This document shows positions 18,271-26,894 of a stretch of DNA of 64,000 bases, piece after piece. Under the pieces are notes generated by a model. It saw nothing but the letters and a program-made list of their open reading frames with translations. It was not told the DNA's origin and searched no databases. The position numbers and the translations under genes were made by a program. The stretch spans positions 1,178,001 to 1,242,000 of the forward strand of contig CAWHVD010000001.1 in assembly GCA_963832835.1 (NCBI GenBank). Direction: 5' to 3'. Numbering within the stretch: the stretch's first letter is position 1; each line of letters starts with the position of its first letter. Source of the DNA: CAVPKN01 sp963832835 (GTDB lineage Bacteria; Chlamydiota; Chlamydiia; Chlamydiales; JAAKFR01).

Positions 18271-19929
18271 CTATTCGGTGGTTCTCATCAATAATCCGGC
18301 AAGAGCATAACGGTTTTTCGCATTTCCGTATGCAATCGTATGGATGAGTGCGAGAGTACCTGCTTGGTTTTGAACTGATGCTAATGTTTCACACGCTTCG
18401 ATCAAGAAGCGGGAGGTCTCTTCTGGGTTCAGGTTATGTGGATCGCTAAACGAGGGAGTATCTTTATCCTCTTTGAAGCGAATCAATTCCTCAGAGCCGC
18501 GGGCTTTGACCCAAGCAATGAGTTGCTCTTCGTAGGGCCCCTCTTCTTTCATGCGATACAGGGCAAGAGTGCAGTAATTGCGGATAAGAGGGGCCCCAGC
18601 TTTTTGATAGCCCTCTTTTAAAAACTGGATTACACTATCACTTTTTTTGTTTTGTAAGAGCTCGATCACAATGGGGATGAGATTGTTTTGCTTTTTTTGG
18701 AAGATTTTGCGCGCCAGCTTAAGAAAATCTGCTTCTTCAAATTCGAGGCAATGGATCAACACCTTCTCGCGCAATCCAAGTGTCTGCCCAACGATGCCTG
18801 GAAATTGTTTATCTTGCTGATGTGCAGAAGGCCGTGTTTTCCATGCTTTCAATCCTCCACTGGGAGATGAAATGCGCCAAAAGCCGGTATCTCTTGCATC
18901 ATCGAACAAGATCTCATCTAGATGATCCAAGACCCTACGATCACGTTGAGCTAGAAGCGCGAGCACCGCATTAAGCCGAACATCTCGCTCGGTATGCGAA
19001 AGAAGCGCTGCAAGTACTTCTCTTCCTTCTTGGAGAATACCTAAAATGCCGATAGCAAAAAGAGAACCATTTTTGGCTTCGCTCTCTATTGGGGCCAGAT
19101 AGTTTGTTTCACCCAGGGTATGCAAAGACATGCAAGCGGCAAGTTTGACGGTTTCTTGCCGGCTCTCTGCGAAATTTTTAAGCTTTCCAAGAGAAAGGTG
19201 ATCTTTTAGAGCGCCAAAAGCTAAGGCACAGCTCTCTTGTTGTGCGTAAGAGGCTCCTTGTGCCAATGTGCGCAACATAGGAAGGAAATCATCCCGACCG
19301 CCATCGGCTACAGTTAAAATCGTATCGACTCGCACTTCGACATCAGGATCACTGAGCAACCTACGTAAAAAGCGGCTTGCTTCGCTGCCCTCAACGTGTA
19401 TAGCGATTTGGGAGAAGAGTGCCCTAATCTGCGGAGGAACCTTGTGCATGAGTGACTGGAGATGACTCATGGTAGAGGGATGGTTTGCTTTAGCCAATTC
19501 TAGCAGCGCTTCAAGACGGACAATCACAAAGGGAGAAGAAAGGGAATCGAGTAGGAGTCTGTTCGCATCGTCATCTTGCAGCTTTCCCAGATAAGAAAGG
19601 GCGACAAGCTGTATTTTCAGCTCGCTACTGTGCAGCCCTTTTTCTAAAATAGGGAGCATTTCTGTCGATGTGGAAACCCCTGCCCCAAACATGCACATCA
19701 GCTGGATCTCAGGATCCTTCGAATCAATGCCCTGTTCTAATAGGGCTTTGGCTGCCTGTTGGAGGAGGGAAAAGTCTTGAGTTTTGCACTCCCCGGCATA
19801 GTTCAAATAATTTTCGAACCCATTTTTTGCCTCTCCGCGGTGAATCGCGTACAGCATCTGGCCGCTGACATCCGTAGGGAAAGCCGCTACAAATGGAAAA
19901 AGAGAGGTTAGGATGGTAAATAATGCCAT
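18271..19929 (-). CDS. Exported HEAT-repeat protein
   Basis: This 552-residue protein has an N-terminal hydrophobic stretch (MALFTILTSLFPFVAAF) that looks like a signal peptide. Repeated helical HEAT/PBS-lyase-type units follow, for example DANRLLLDSLSSPFVIVRLEAL, SRFLRRLLSDPDVEVRVDTI and REVLAALLSHTERDVRLNAVLAL, spaced about 30-35 residues apart. It probably acts as a protein-binding scaffold in the cell envelope; partners are unknown. It overlaps the end of maf by 22 bp, so the two are coupled. The proposed signal peptide means it should act outside the cytoplasm, unlike Maf. Confidence 0.82.
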   Translation of the reverse strand: MALFTILTSLFPFVAAFPTDVSGQMLYAIHRGEAKNGFENYLNYAGECKTQDFSLLQQAAKALLEQGIDSKDPEIQLMCMFGAGVSTSTEMLPILEKGLHSSELKIQLVALSYLGKLQDDDANRLLLDSLSSPFVIVRLEALLELAKANHPSTMSHLQSLMHKVPPQIRALFSQIAIHVEGSEASRFLRRLLSDPDVEVRVDTILTVADGGRDDFLPMLRTLAQGASYAQQESCALAFGALKDHLSLGKLKNFAESRQETVKLAACMSLHTLGETNYLAPIESEAKNGSLFAIGILGILQEGREVLAALLSHTERDVRLNAVLALLAQRDRRVLDHLDEILFDDARDTGFWRISSPSGGLKAWKTRPSAHQQDKQFPGIVGQTLGLREKVLIHCLEFEEADFLKLARKIFQKKQNNLIPIVIELLQNKKSDSVIQFLKEGYQKAGAPLIRNYCTLALYRMKEEGPYEEQLIAWVKARGSEELIRFKEDKDTPSFSDPHNLNPEETSRFLIEACETLASVQNQAGTLALIHTIAYGNAKNRYALAGLLMRTTE

Positions 19930-20492
19930 AGATTAATCCCTACTTCATTGAGGACTTTTTGCAATGCGTGGGTAGGTAGCCCCATAGCGTTATAAAAACA
20001 CCCTTCCATGCGTTTAACAATCAAACTGCCACCCAGTTGAATGCTGTAGCCTCCTGCCTTATCGGTACCTTGGAAGGCCCGGTGATAAAGGTGAAGCTGT
20101 GGATCTGTGAGATTATGAAATTGGACACGAGTCTCTTCGCATACCGTACAGGTATGGATACCATTTATTGCTGTGACGGCTGTAAATACCGAGTGCCAAG
20201 ATCCATTGAGCTCTTTGAGCATAGCAAAATTCTCTTGTTCATCAGCCGGTTTATTAAAGATTTTACCTTCTTTAAAAACAACGGTATCGGCTGTGAGAAT
20301 CACTGCTTTGGGATAGTGGGTAATCAACGAGGAGGCTTTTCCTTCGGAAAGCGAAGAGGCATAAAAGACAGGATCGCCTTCAAAGGGGACAAGCTCTTCG
20401 GCAAAATGTGAGGCGATTTGCTCAAATGGGATCGAGAAAAAGTTTAAAATCTCACGCCGTCGCGGTGATTGTGAGCCTAAAATAAGACGCAT
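19908..20492 (-). CDS. maf: Maf family nucleotide pyrophosphatase
   Basis: This 194-residue protein has the family signature LILGSQSPRRREIL at residues 3-16. It also has ILTADTVVFKEGKIFNKP (catalytic Asp in TADTVV) and GGYSIQLGG near the C-terminus. Maf proteins hydrolyse non-canonical or modified nucleoside triphosphates (dTTP/UTP or m7GTP classes) and have been linked to septum inhibition. I cannot decide the class from sequence alone. It is the first gene of the maf-HEAT pair. Confidence 0.93.
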   Translation of the reverse strand: MRLILGSQSPRRREILNFFSIPFEQIASHFAEELVPFEGDPVFYASSLSEGKASSLITHYPKAVILTADTVVFKEGKIFNKPADEQENFAMLKELNGSWHSVFTAVTAINGIHTCTVCEETRVQFHNLTDPQLHLYHRAFQGTDKAGGYSIQLGGSLIVKRMEGCFYNAMGLPTHALQKVLNEVGINLWHYLPS

Positions 20493-20518
20493 AGTCAGGG
20501 GAGTATAGCCTATTGCTG

Positions 20519-20602
20519 ATTTTGTGACTATTCACGACCCGCCAGGGCAATCTAGGAAAGATATACTTCCTCAAGGTGGGAGTGGATGGTCACCGCAGGG
20601 AG
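20519..20602. repeat. About 80-bp repeat, right copy flanking HEAT-maf (inverted)
   Basis: Read on the minus strand this gives CTGCGGTGACCATCCACTCCC, an imperfect hairpin, then TCGTGAATAGTCACAAAAT. It matches the left copy at 18171-18250 at both ends with a diverged middle. Confidence 0.6.
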
Positions 20603-20616
20603 GCAACTGACCAGTA

Positions 20617-20779
20617 ATACCATTTCCAGAAAATAAAGCCATGAAGTGGCACTGGGTAACATGACAGATTTGGATGATCATTTCGAAGCCTATGTTTTTG
20701 TACCTAAGCGAGAAAGGATCGTTCAAAAATGGCGTGTTATACAGTGCCAATTTGTAACTTTATTTTCTGGAAATGGTAT
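20617..20779 (-). mobile_element. 163-bp miniature inverted-repeat element, copy 2 (opposite orientation)
   Basis: The length and inverted ends are the same as in copy 1, with the interior reversed. It lies in a 508-bp gap whose remainder (20780-21000) is AT-rich and shows no gene; the left part holds the HEAT-maf flanking repeat. Confidence 0.85.
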
Positions 20780-21000
20780 AAGACGGACTACCTGAACAGT
20801 TATCGGATTTTCAATCTTTGCTAAATTGTGGTGTATTTAGAATGCCCCTCTCCTGTACATTATCTTTAATTTTTACCCTACATTGATGCTGTAAAGATGG
20901 ATTACATGGATGGTTGTGATTTATTATACAGAACTTTTTAAAATGAAAAAATTGAAGATGACTTAATATGAAATTACTATAAAGTTTTATAATTAATAAT

Positions 21001-21348
21001 ATGAGTGCAAGTGGAAGGATACAAAATGAAGGTGGTCCGAATCCTGCGGTTCCGAGGATGTCGGACCTTGTAGGTGAGACGGTTCAAAATCGCCGAGTCA
21101 CATGTGTGGATTTGAGCTGCAATGTGGTGGTTACTGTGATTGGTCTAGCCATGATCATCTTTGCTACTGTTATCTGTGTGAATATAGCTCAGGAGTTTGG
21201 ATGGAGCACGAGTAAGATCCCCCTTTATAGTATCATGGGAGCTGTCGGTATTGCGGGTACTGTGGTAACGGTCTTGTCGATTAAGTGGATTGTGGAAGGT
21301 TGCGAGAAGTGGAGTAAGTTCCGCAATAACATCTCAGAGGTTACTTGA
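21001..21348 (+). CDS. Small two-helix membrane protein, unknown
   Basis: This 115-residue product has a hydrophilic N-terminus (MSASGRIQNEGGPNPAVPRM). Two long hydrophobic segments follow at about 40-62 and 75-98, separated by a short loop. The paired-helix layout is that of chlamydial inclusion-membrane (Inc) proteins, but layout alone is weak evidence. It is a single gene followed by the 20-bp repeat and a rearranged miniature element. No family was recognised. Confidence 0.65.
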   Translation: MSASGRIQNEGGPNPAVPRMSDLVGETVQNRRVTCVDLSCNVVVTVIGLAMIIFATVICVNIAQEFGWSTSKIPLYSIMGAVGIAGTVVTVLSIKWIVEGCEKWSKFRNNISEVT

Positions 21349-21349
21349 T

Positions 21350-21369
21350 GGGAATGTTGAAAATATCAG
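21350..21369. repeat. 20-bp repeat next to a miniature element, copy 2
   Basis: This is identical to 9901-9920 and again lies between a plus-strand gene and a miniature element. Confidence 0.7.
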
Positions 21370-21417
21370 ATGTTCCCGACTTTGACACTTGCTTCGCAAG
21401 TCCTTATCTATAGGTTT

Positions 21418-21540
21418 ATACCATTTCCAGAAAATAAAGTCACAAATTGGCACTGTATAATACATAGGCTTCGAAACGATCATCCAAATCTGTCACGTTA
21501 CCCAGTGCCACTTCATGGCTTTATTTTCTGGAAATGGTAT
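21418..21540 (+). mobile_element. Miniature element, copy 3a with internal 40-bp deletion
   Basis: Both inverted ends are present, but about 40 bp of the interior (the CACGCCATTTTTGAACG part) is missing. It abuts copy 3b directly. Confidence 0.8.
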
Positions 21541-21662
21541 AACACGCCATTTTTGAACGATCCTTTCTAGCTTAGGTGCAAAAACATAGGCTTCGAAACG
21601 ATCCTCCAAATCTGTCATGTTACCCAGTGCCACTTCATGGCTTTATTTTCTGGAAATGGTAT
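21541..21662 (+). mobile_element. Miniature element, copy 3b lacking its left end
   Basis: It begins with AACACGCCATTTTTGAACG, exactly the part deleted from copy 3a, and continues to a normal right end 5 bp from the ubiE stop. The pair looks like the product of recombination between two elements. Confidence 0.8.
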
Positions 21663-21666
21663 AACG

Positions 21667-22359
21667 CTATTTGGTCGCTGTTAGAAGGGTGGCAGCTCCA
21701 AAGCTCAGAGGTTTGCTCTGAATATTTTGAAAGCCTACAGTGCGCAAACTGTGCATCAAAACGCTCGGTGAGGAAAACACCTCTACACTGCTTGCCAGAT
21801 ACTTATAAGCTTCCATATTTTTAGCCGTAAGCTTTCCCAGAAAGGGGAGGATAAAGCGCGTATAGCAACGATGACCTAGTTTGGGCAAAGGGGCTGTAGG
21901 ACGCGTAGATTCAAGAATTCCAAAGCGTCCGCCGGGTTTGAGAACCCGATAGACTTCTTGGAAACATTTTTCCGGATCTTTGACATTGCGGATCCCATAG
22001 GCAATAGACACCGCATCAATAGAGCTTATGGAAAGAGGTATGGCCTGGGCATCGCCTTGAACGATTTCAAAACGCTCACGGAAAGCAGCTCCTTTAGTCT
22101 GTGCGACAGCTAGCATCTCAGGGCAAAAATCGAGAAGGATGGCCTCTGCCTCAGGGTTTTTTTTCAAATACCCGAATGCAATTTCTCCCGTGCCAGCGCA
22201 AAGGTCAAGAAGGGATTTGGCAGATCCAATTGAATGGATTAACTGCTGATTCCAGTACCGGTTCAACCCAAAGGAAATTCTAGCGTTTGCAAGGTCATAA
22301 TTGGGGGCGATACTGGCAAACATAGCTTGGATGGTTTCAGGAGCAGATTGTTTATACAT
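21667..22359 (-). CDS. ubiE: Demethylmenaquinone methyltransferase
   Basis: This 230-residue SAM enzyme performs the last methylation of menaquinone. Motif I is LLDLCAGTGEIAFGYL. The UbiE signatures GIRNVKDPEKCFQEVYRVLKPGG (split here as GIRNV and RVLKPGGRFGILE) and ALHS-type C-terminal residues are present. It overlaps mqnA by 8 bp and is last in a minus-strand operon with the futalosine-route genes mqnE and mqnA, so the substrate is demethylmenaquinone rather than a ubiquinone precursor. A miniature element lies 5 bp beyond its stop. Confidence 0.94.
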   Translation of the reverse strand: MYKQSAPETIQAMFASIAPNYDLANARISFGLNRYWNQQLIHSIGSAKSLLDLCAGTGEIAFGYLKKNPEAEAILLDFCPEMLAVAQTKGAAFRERFEIVQGDAQAIPLSISSIDAVSIAYGIRNVKDPEKCFQEVYRVLKPGGRFGILESTRPTAPLPKLGHRCYTRFILPFLGKLTAKNMEAYKYLASSVEVFSSPSVLMHSLRTVGFQNIQSKPLSFGAATLLTATK

Positions 22360-23092
22360 CGAGTCGATATCTCCTAAATAGTTCTAAACTTTCGATTTCT
22401 TGTGGTCCTAGACGATAACCCAAGCTCGCATAATAGGCACGAATCCTCTTAGAATTGAGTTTACACTGTCGTAATGCTGCATGCTCAATTTCTTGAGGGT
22501 GGAGTGCGCTCCACGATAATGCATTGTCTAGCTCTTGCTGGAGCCGATCGAGCCTTGAAGTTTCTATGTTTTTTCTAGCTGAGAATACAGCAAAAACAAA
22601 AGGTAGACCGGTCATTTCGTACCATGCCGTTGCTAAATCAATGGTTTGAAAGCCCGGGACGTGCTCCTGCTCGAGCGCATCATTCCCAATCAGCAAGAAG
22701 GCATCATAGCAGGGAAGTGGCTCGTTTTCCCATTGGGGAGAGACTTTCCAAAAGTGGCGGCACAAGACTTTTAACAAAGAGGTTGATGTGGCACTGTGAT
22801 GTGTCAATCCAATGCGGGCGCCATCTAACTTATTTACAGAAGTGCGAGTGTACAAATTGACACTCAAAACTTGATTTAAGCCCACAATGCCTAAGTGAGG
22901 CAAGAGGCGATAATTCCTATCCAGATACTCTACAGAGCTTGAGAGTGCGACGTCGAGCCTTTCTTCGCGTAGCATGCTGTTCAGCACGCTTGGGATGGCA
23001 TAGATGAACTGAGCGGAAGTTTGGATATGCCCTAATTGAAAAGGGAGATGGAAGGGCAAAGCATTGATGTAAGAGACACAGCCAACATTCAC
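22352..23092 (-). CDS. mqnA: Chorismate dehydratase, menaquinone (futalosine) pathway
   Basis: This 246-residue periplasmic-binding-like fold enzyme dehydrates chorismate to 3-enolpyruvoylbenzoate, the first futalosine-route step. The N-terminus MNVGCVSYINALPFHLPF and the motif LDVALSSSVEYL fit the family, as do IGLTHHSATSTSLLKVL and FVFAVFSARK. The length is slightly short but complete. Its start overlaps mqnE by ATGA. The next pathway enzyme, MqnE, is encoded directly upstream, which supports the call. MqnB, MqnC and MqnD are not in this window. Confidence 0.92.
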   Translation of the reverse strand: MNVGCVSYINALPFHLPFQLGHIQTSAQFIYAIPSVLNSMLREERLDVALSSSVEYLDRNYRLLPHLGIVGLNQVLSVNLYTRTSVNKLDGARIGLTHHSATSTSLLKVLCRHFWKVSPQWENEPLPCYDAFLLIGNDALEQEHVPGFQTIDLATAWYEMTGLPFVFAVFSARKNIETSRLDRLQQELDNALSWSALHPQEIEHAALRQCKLNSKRIRAYYASLGYRLGPQEIESLELFRRYRLDV

Positions 23093-24213
23093 ACATCACC
23101 AGAATGTGTCAAACGGGGCGTGCGCCCAATCGAACGGATCAGTTCGGTCATGGTTTCTTTATCCATGATCATGGGCGGGGATCCTGCCATAGCAATCACC
23201 CGCTCCTCAGTATTGGTTGAAGAGAGGTCATTGCCTCCCCAACTGAGAATTTCCAAAGCCTCTTGAACCCCAATATAATTCCAAAGGACTTTAAGATGGG
23301 GGATATTATCTATCATGAGCCTAGAAACAGCATAAATCAGGGGAAGATGTTTCTCGATGAGGCGCCTTTTACGCTTACCTAAAGCATTGTTTTCTTGGCC
23401 AAATTTTAAAGGTATGAAGGCTTTGAATCCTCCAGTCTCATCTTGAAGTGTACGCACGCGCTGCATATGTTCTATGATATCAGCGCAGCTTTCAATATGG
23501 CCAAACAGCATGGTGATATTGGAGTGCAGCCCTAGGCTATGGGCAAGAGCATGGATCTCTAAAAATGTATCGGACGAGATTTTACCAGGAGCAATTTTCT
23601 TGCGAACCTCCTCAACTAAAATTTCTGCTCCACCTCCGGGCATGGAGCCGAGCCCCCAACTGATCATCCTTTGGAAGACCTCGGTGATGGAAATGCCGTG
23701 CAGCTCTGCCAAAAAATGATATTCAACGGGAGTTAGAGCTTTAATATGAAGATCAGGATCTAGTTTTTTGATCCTTCGGAAGGCATCTTCATAATAGTCG
23801 AGGTTACAATCCCTCCAAAGACCTCCCACAATATGGATTTCGGTTAAACCTTCCGGGAGGTGCTGTCGCACTTTTTCTTCGATCTGTTCGGGAGTAAAAA
23901 ACCACGCCTTATCCCAACCAGGCTTTGCGTAAAAGGAACAAAACTGACAGTTGAGTTCACATAGGTTAGTGGGATGAATGTAAAGAGTGGAGGCGAAATG
24001 GACTGTATCGCCAGCAATTCGCTTACGGGCAAAATCAGCCAGGGTTCTTATAGCTCTGATTTCTTCCTCGTCAGTTGATTCGAGAAGTTTAAGTCCCTCT
24101 TCAGGCGAAATGCGCTCTTTTTCTATAACTTTTTCTGCGATTCCCTCCAGAAAAGGAGTCGGCATGGACTCAAGGGCAATTTTTGTGTTCGTTGTTAAAC
24201 TCATCTTTGTCAC
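23089..24213 (-). CDS. mqnE: Aminofutalosine synthase (radical SAM)
   Basis: This 374-residue radical-SAM enzyme joins 3-enolpyruvoylbenzoate and SAM to make aminofutalosine. The cluster motif is CELNCQFCSF (Cx3Cx2C). IVGGLWRDCNLDYY, HIKALTPVEYH, PGGGAEILVEEVRKKIAPGK and HSNITMLFGHIE favour MqnE over MqnC, which normally has TATMMFG. A second ATG three codons in (24204) is an alternative start. It overlaps the upstream small membrane gene by 44 bp and mqnA by 4 bp. Confidence 0.92.
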   Translation of the reverse strand: MTKMSLTTNTKIALESMPTPFLEGIAEKVIEKERISPEEGLKLLESTDEEEIRAIRTLADFARKRIAGDTVHFASTLYIHPTNLCELNCQFCSFYAKPGWDKAWFFTPEQIEEKVRQHLPEGLTEIHIVGGLWRDCNLDYYEDAFRRIKKLDPDLHIKALTPVEYHFLAELHGISITEVFQRMISWGLGSMPGGGAEILVEEVRKKIAPGKISSDTFLEIHALAHSLGLHSNITMLFGHIESCADIIEHMQRVRTLQDETGGFKAFIPLKFGQENNALGKRKRRLIEKHLPLIYAVSRLMIDNIPHLKVLWNYIGVQEALEILSWGGNDLSSTNTEERVIAMAGSPPMIMDKETMTELIRSIGRTPRLTHSGDV

Positions 24214-24415
24214 ACCTAGTTTTGTCGCCGCAAAGAGAGCAGCTGCCTATAGCGTCATCTTTTTTCTCTCCGGGCTTTTTCTTGACCGGGGCTAGACCAC
24301 ATCCGCGACTTAAGCGTGATTTTCCAGTCATTAGAAGACCTATGCTTAAAGCGGCAACCACAAATCCCATCACTAATACTGCCAACAAGATGGTCAAAAA
24401 AAGGTTTTGGGTCAA
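24170..24415 (-). CDS. NqrM-like small cysteine membrane protein
   Basis: This 81-residue protein has one membrane helix (about 5-29). A Cys-Gly motif RGCGLAP (Cys39) follows, then CSLCGDKTRC (Cys59, 62, 68) and Cys80. NqrM, the maturation factor of Na+-translocating NADH:quinone reductase, has the same build: one helix, a CGG-like motif and a Cys cluster. The resemblance is to this general pattern, not a certain homology. Its position inside the menaquinone operon, with ATGA coupling to the DUF3604 gene, makes a quinone-respiration role plausible. Confidence 0.55.
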   Translation of the reverse strand: MTQNLFLTILLAVLVMGFVVAALSIGLLMTGKSRLSRGCGLAPVKKKPGEKKDDAIGSCSLCGDKTRCDKDEFNNEHKNCP

Positions 24416-26316
24416 TTAGCGCCACCTTTTTTACCAACCTTAGGAGGCACAATCGTGGGTCCTGAGCTAAAATCGATCCAAATAGGAGAGCTCCAAGCGA
24501 TATGACCATCTTCCTGAGTCACCCGCAAATAGTAAAAGACAAAAGGATCCTTATCCTTTCCATCGAGGCTGATTTTGTCGATGGTCTCTTGATCATCATA
24601 GTAGTATTCGAAAAAGTAATTTTTTGGAAAGAAAGTATGGATGACATCCCCATTGCGGATTAGCTCAACTTGTTTGAGTTTGTCTGTCCCAGCAACATAC
24701 CCCGAAACATGCCGATTCACATTAAGGCCAGGTTTGGTGGAGGTGGATAGCTCAGAGCCCATTCGCTGACCTGCAATATAAAAGCCGACGATAATGCGGG
24801 GACCGGTTGTGGCATAGCAACTGCGGCGGTAGAGCCCATCAAGGAGCGAGTCTCGCGTATATTTTTCGCAGATAATACCTGTGAAACCAGGTGAATATTG
24901 TACCTGGTCACTTTCGAAAAAGTCGTTGTAGACGCCCCGGTCGTCTAACCCTCCAGCTACAAAACCAAACCGGCAGTTCTTTTTAAGGGCTTCAACTAAT
25001 GAACCTTCCTCTGTCGGAGCTATTCCACCGCTTATTGGTCTTGGGCCATTGAGTTGTTCAGAACTTCCCCAGGCATTATAAATTTCAACCACTCGTTCAA
25101 AGTCAGGATTGAATTCCTTAAAGTCAAAATGTAGTCCCTTGCCCATGGTGAAAGTGGGGATCGAGATCATATCTTTTGGTGAGGAGGATTTGTAGATTTT
25201 GGCAAGAGAAGAACTTTTGGCTTCCTTTTGACGGAGCAAAGGTTTGTTGTCTTTGGTATAAATGATTTGTCGTAATCCCTCTAGTCCCGCCTCCCCCTGA
25301 TATTGAAAGCCCAGTAGGGTGATAAAGCGGTCATCTTCGTTAAAATCCGTGATGTTTTGAGAGGCTAATTTCCACAAATCATTGGGAGTTTCATCGGGGT
25401 TTTCGAAATATGAGGTGGCATAGAAATTCAATGCCTTCTCATCGCGAAAATGGCGCAGGCAGCTCTCGATGCTTTCTGTTGAATCAACCCTGTCCGATTC
25501 ACCGTGTAGCAAGCCCCAGAACAAATTACGGTCATTTTCTTGGAAACATTTGATAGGGGCCGAGGTAAATACTTCTCCAGACTTTAAATTCTTCAGTTGG
25601 ATTCGATAGATCCCCGCTTCGTTGAAGTAGAGATTGGGTAGGATGACGAAACCGGTTTCAGGAACAAAAAGTTTCCAGTTCAGGTTCTCACGTAAGTGCT
25701 CATAAGAGAGTTCGATCAAAGTATCTTCGGGAGCAAAGTTTGTTAAGTTGCCATAGTCATCTTCAAATCGGACGGTGATATCGAAGCGTTTGTTTTTAGC
25801 AACAAACGAAGGGGCCAAAATCCGGATTGTATGTAAGCGATTGCCCCGGATATCCATCGAGAATACCTCAGGATCTTCGTAATTCCCTTTTCCCTTGGGA
25901 TCAATATATAGATTAAATGGGCGCCGGCGCTGTAGGGTGAGTTGGCATTCATTACCAAGCTCATCAGGATTACCATCAACGTCTGGTGATATCCCTATGC
26001 CGATTGTGATTTTTTCTCCTATTTTTACAGGAGAGGGGAGGACAAATTCATATTGGGGGACAATACTGTCAGGTGTTTCAATTTCTTCCGCTTGCAGGAT
26101 TGTACCATTGTCTAACTCAGCATAAATCACATTGCCATCTTCCTCCAAATTGATTGAAGGAACTTCCCAATCAATATCCCTTCCCTTACTGAGAAGGTCG
26201 AATTTCAACCGGGTTCCTTTTGGCAGGGACATGGACGTAGTATAGATGAATTTCCAGGTAGATGTTTGCCCTGCGCGGGCCACGGATGGATCACTATAGC
26301 AAATTGACCGACGCAT
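24412..26316 (-). CDS. DUF3604-type protein
   Basis: This 634-residue protein has a beta-rich N-terminal half (about 1-270). The motif NLFWGLLHGESDRVDS follows, which matches the FWGDLHxHS start of DUF3604 (a PHP-like metal-hydrolase fold), though the first His/Asp pattern is altered (GLLHGES). Later motifs include DDRFITLLGFQY, KNCRFGFVAGGLDDRGVY and RRSCYATTGPRIIV, also as in the family. No signal peptide is seen. The enzymatic role is unknown. It is the first gene of the operon with the NqrM-like protein, mqnE, mqnA and ubiE. Confidence 0.78.
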   Translation of the reverse strand: MRRSICYSDPSVARAGQTSTWKFIYTTSMSLPKGTRLKFDLLSKGRDIDWEVPSINLEEDGNVIYAELDNGTILQAEEIETPDSIVPQYEFVLPSPVKIGEKITIGIGISPDVDGNPDELGNECQLTLQRRRPFNLYIDPKGKGNYEDPEVFSMDIRGNRLHTIRILAPSFVAKNKRFDITVRFEDDYGNLTNFAPEDTLIELSYEHLRENLNWKLFVPETGFVILPNLYFNEAGIYRIQLKNLKSGEVFTSAPIKCFQENDRNLFWGLLHGESDRVDSTESIESCLRHFRDEKALNFYATSYFENPDETPNDLWKLASQNITDFNEDDRFITLLGFQYQGEAGLEGLRQIIYTKDNKPLLRQKEAKSSSLAKIYKSSSPKDMISIPTFTMGKGLHFDFKEFNPDFERVVEIYNAWGSSEQLNGPRPISGGIAPTEEGSLVEALKKNCRFGFVAGGLDDRGVYNDFFESDQVQYSPGFTGIICEKYTRDSLLDGLYRRSCYATTGPRIIVGFYIAGQRMGSELSTSTKPGLNVNRHVSGYVAGTDKLKQVELIRNGDVIHTFFPKNYFFEYYYDDQETIDKISLDGKDKDPFVFYYLRVTQEDGHIAWSSPIWIDFSSGPTIVPPKVGKKGGAN

Positions 26317-26336
26317 AACTTCTTTTTGTCTTAGTT

Positions 26337-26389
26337 AAAAATAGAGGCCCTGATCATAGAAGCACCCTGAGTTTTTCTCAAGAGCCTCT
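26337..26389 (-). terminator. Possible terminator after the STAS gene
   Basis: On the minus strand AGAGGC and GCCTCT enclose a smaller CTTGAG-AAAAA-CTCAGG hairpin and are followed by ATTTTT. The loop is long, so this is tentative. Confidence 0.4.
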
Positions 26390-26397
26390 TGCGTGAG

Positions 26398-26751
26398 TTA
26401 TTGTTTTATTTTTTCTAGAGCAGCGAGTGCTTGGGCTTGCCCGTCATATACTTTGAAATAAGGAAGAAAGCCTGTGATGTATAAAACATTTTCAATCGGT
26501 TTAGGAACAGCAGCTAAAAAAATATTGCCCTGTTTTTTTTCAAGTTCTTTATGGCAATGCACCAGAACTCGTATCCCCGCACTTGAGATGTAATCGAGGC
26601 TGCTAAAATCCAGAATCACATCGTGCGCCCCACCCTCGATAGCATCCAAGATTTTATTGTCGACTTCCGAAGAAGTGGAGCTATCCAATCTTCCAGAGAG
26701 TGTAAATACCATCACGTTTCCCTTTTTCTCTTCGCTGATCTCCATGGACAT
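26398..26751 (-). CDS. Anti-sigma factor antagonist, STAS domain (RsbV-like)
   Basis: This 117-residue single STAS domain protein has the core ILDFSSLDYISSAGIRVLV, and the first Ser of ISSAG is the usual phosphorylation site. RsbV-type proteins bind an anti-sigma kinase (RsbW) in a partner-switching circuit and are controlled by PP2C phosphatases; chlamydiae keep such a circuit. No RsbW or RsbU gene is in the window. It is a single gene between the menaquinone operon and RNase Y, with a good GGAGAT site upstream. Confidence 0.9.
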   Translation of the reverse strand: MSMEISEEKKGNVMVFTLSGRLDSSTSSEVDNKILDAIEGGAHDVILDFSSLDYISSAGIRVLVHCHKELEKKQGNIFLAAVPKPIENVLYITGFLPYFKVYDGQAQALAALEKIKQ

Positions 26752-26894
26752 CTCCTATCTCCTCAAAAAAATGAATACCTTCGAGATAGAGACTCTTGGA
26801 TTAGATGTCAAGGTCCTCATTTCAGGTCCTCATTTCCGGCCCATGCCTTGTCCCAAAAAAAATGGATCGGTCACAGGCGCGTGGGTAAGATTTA

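Noticed and set aside
23089..24213. Assignment as MqnC instead of MqnE
   Set aside because: The SNITMLFGHIE and PGGGAEILVEEVR patterns fit MqnE; MqnC normally carries TATMMFG.
26812..26835. Short direct repeat AGGTCCTCATTT twice
   Set aside because: Only two short copies between STAS and rny, too little to name a feature.
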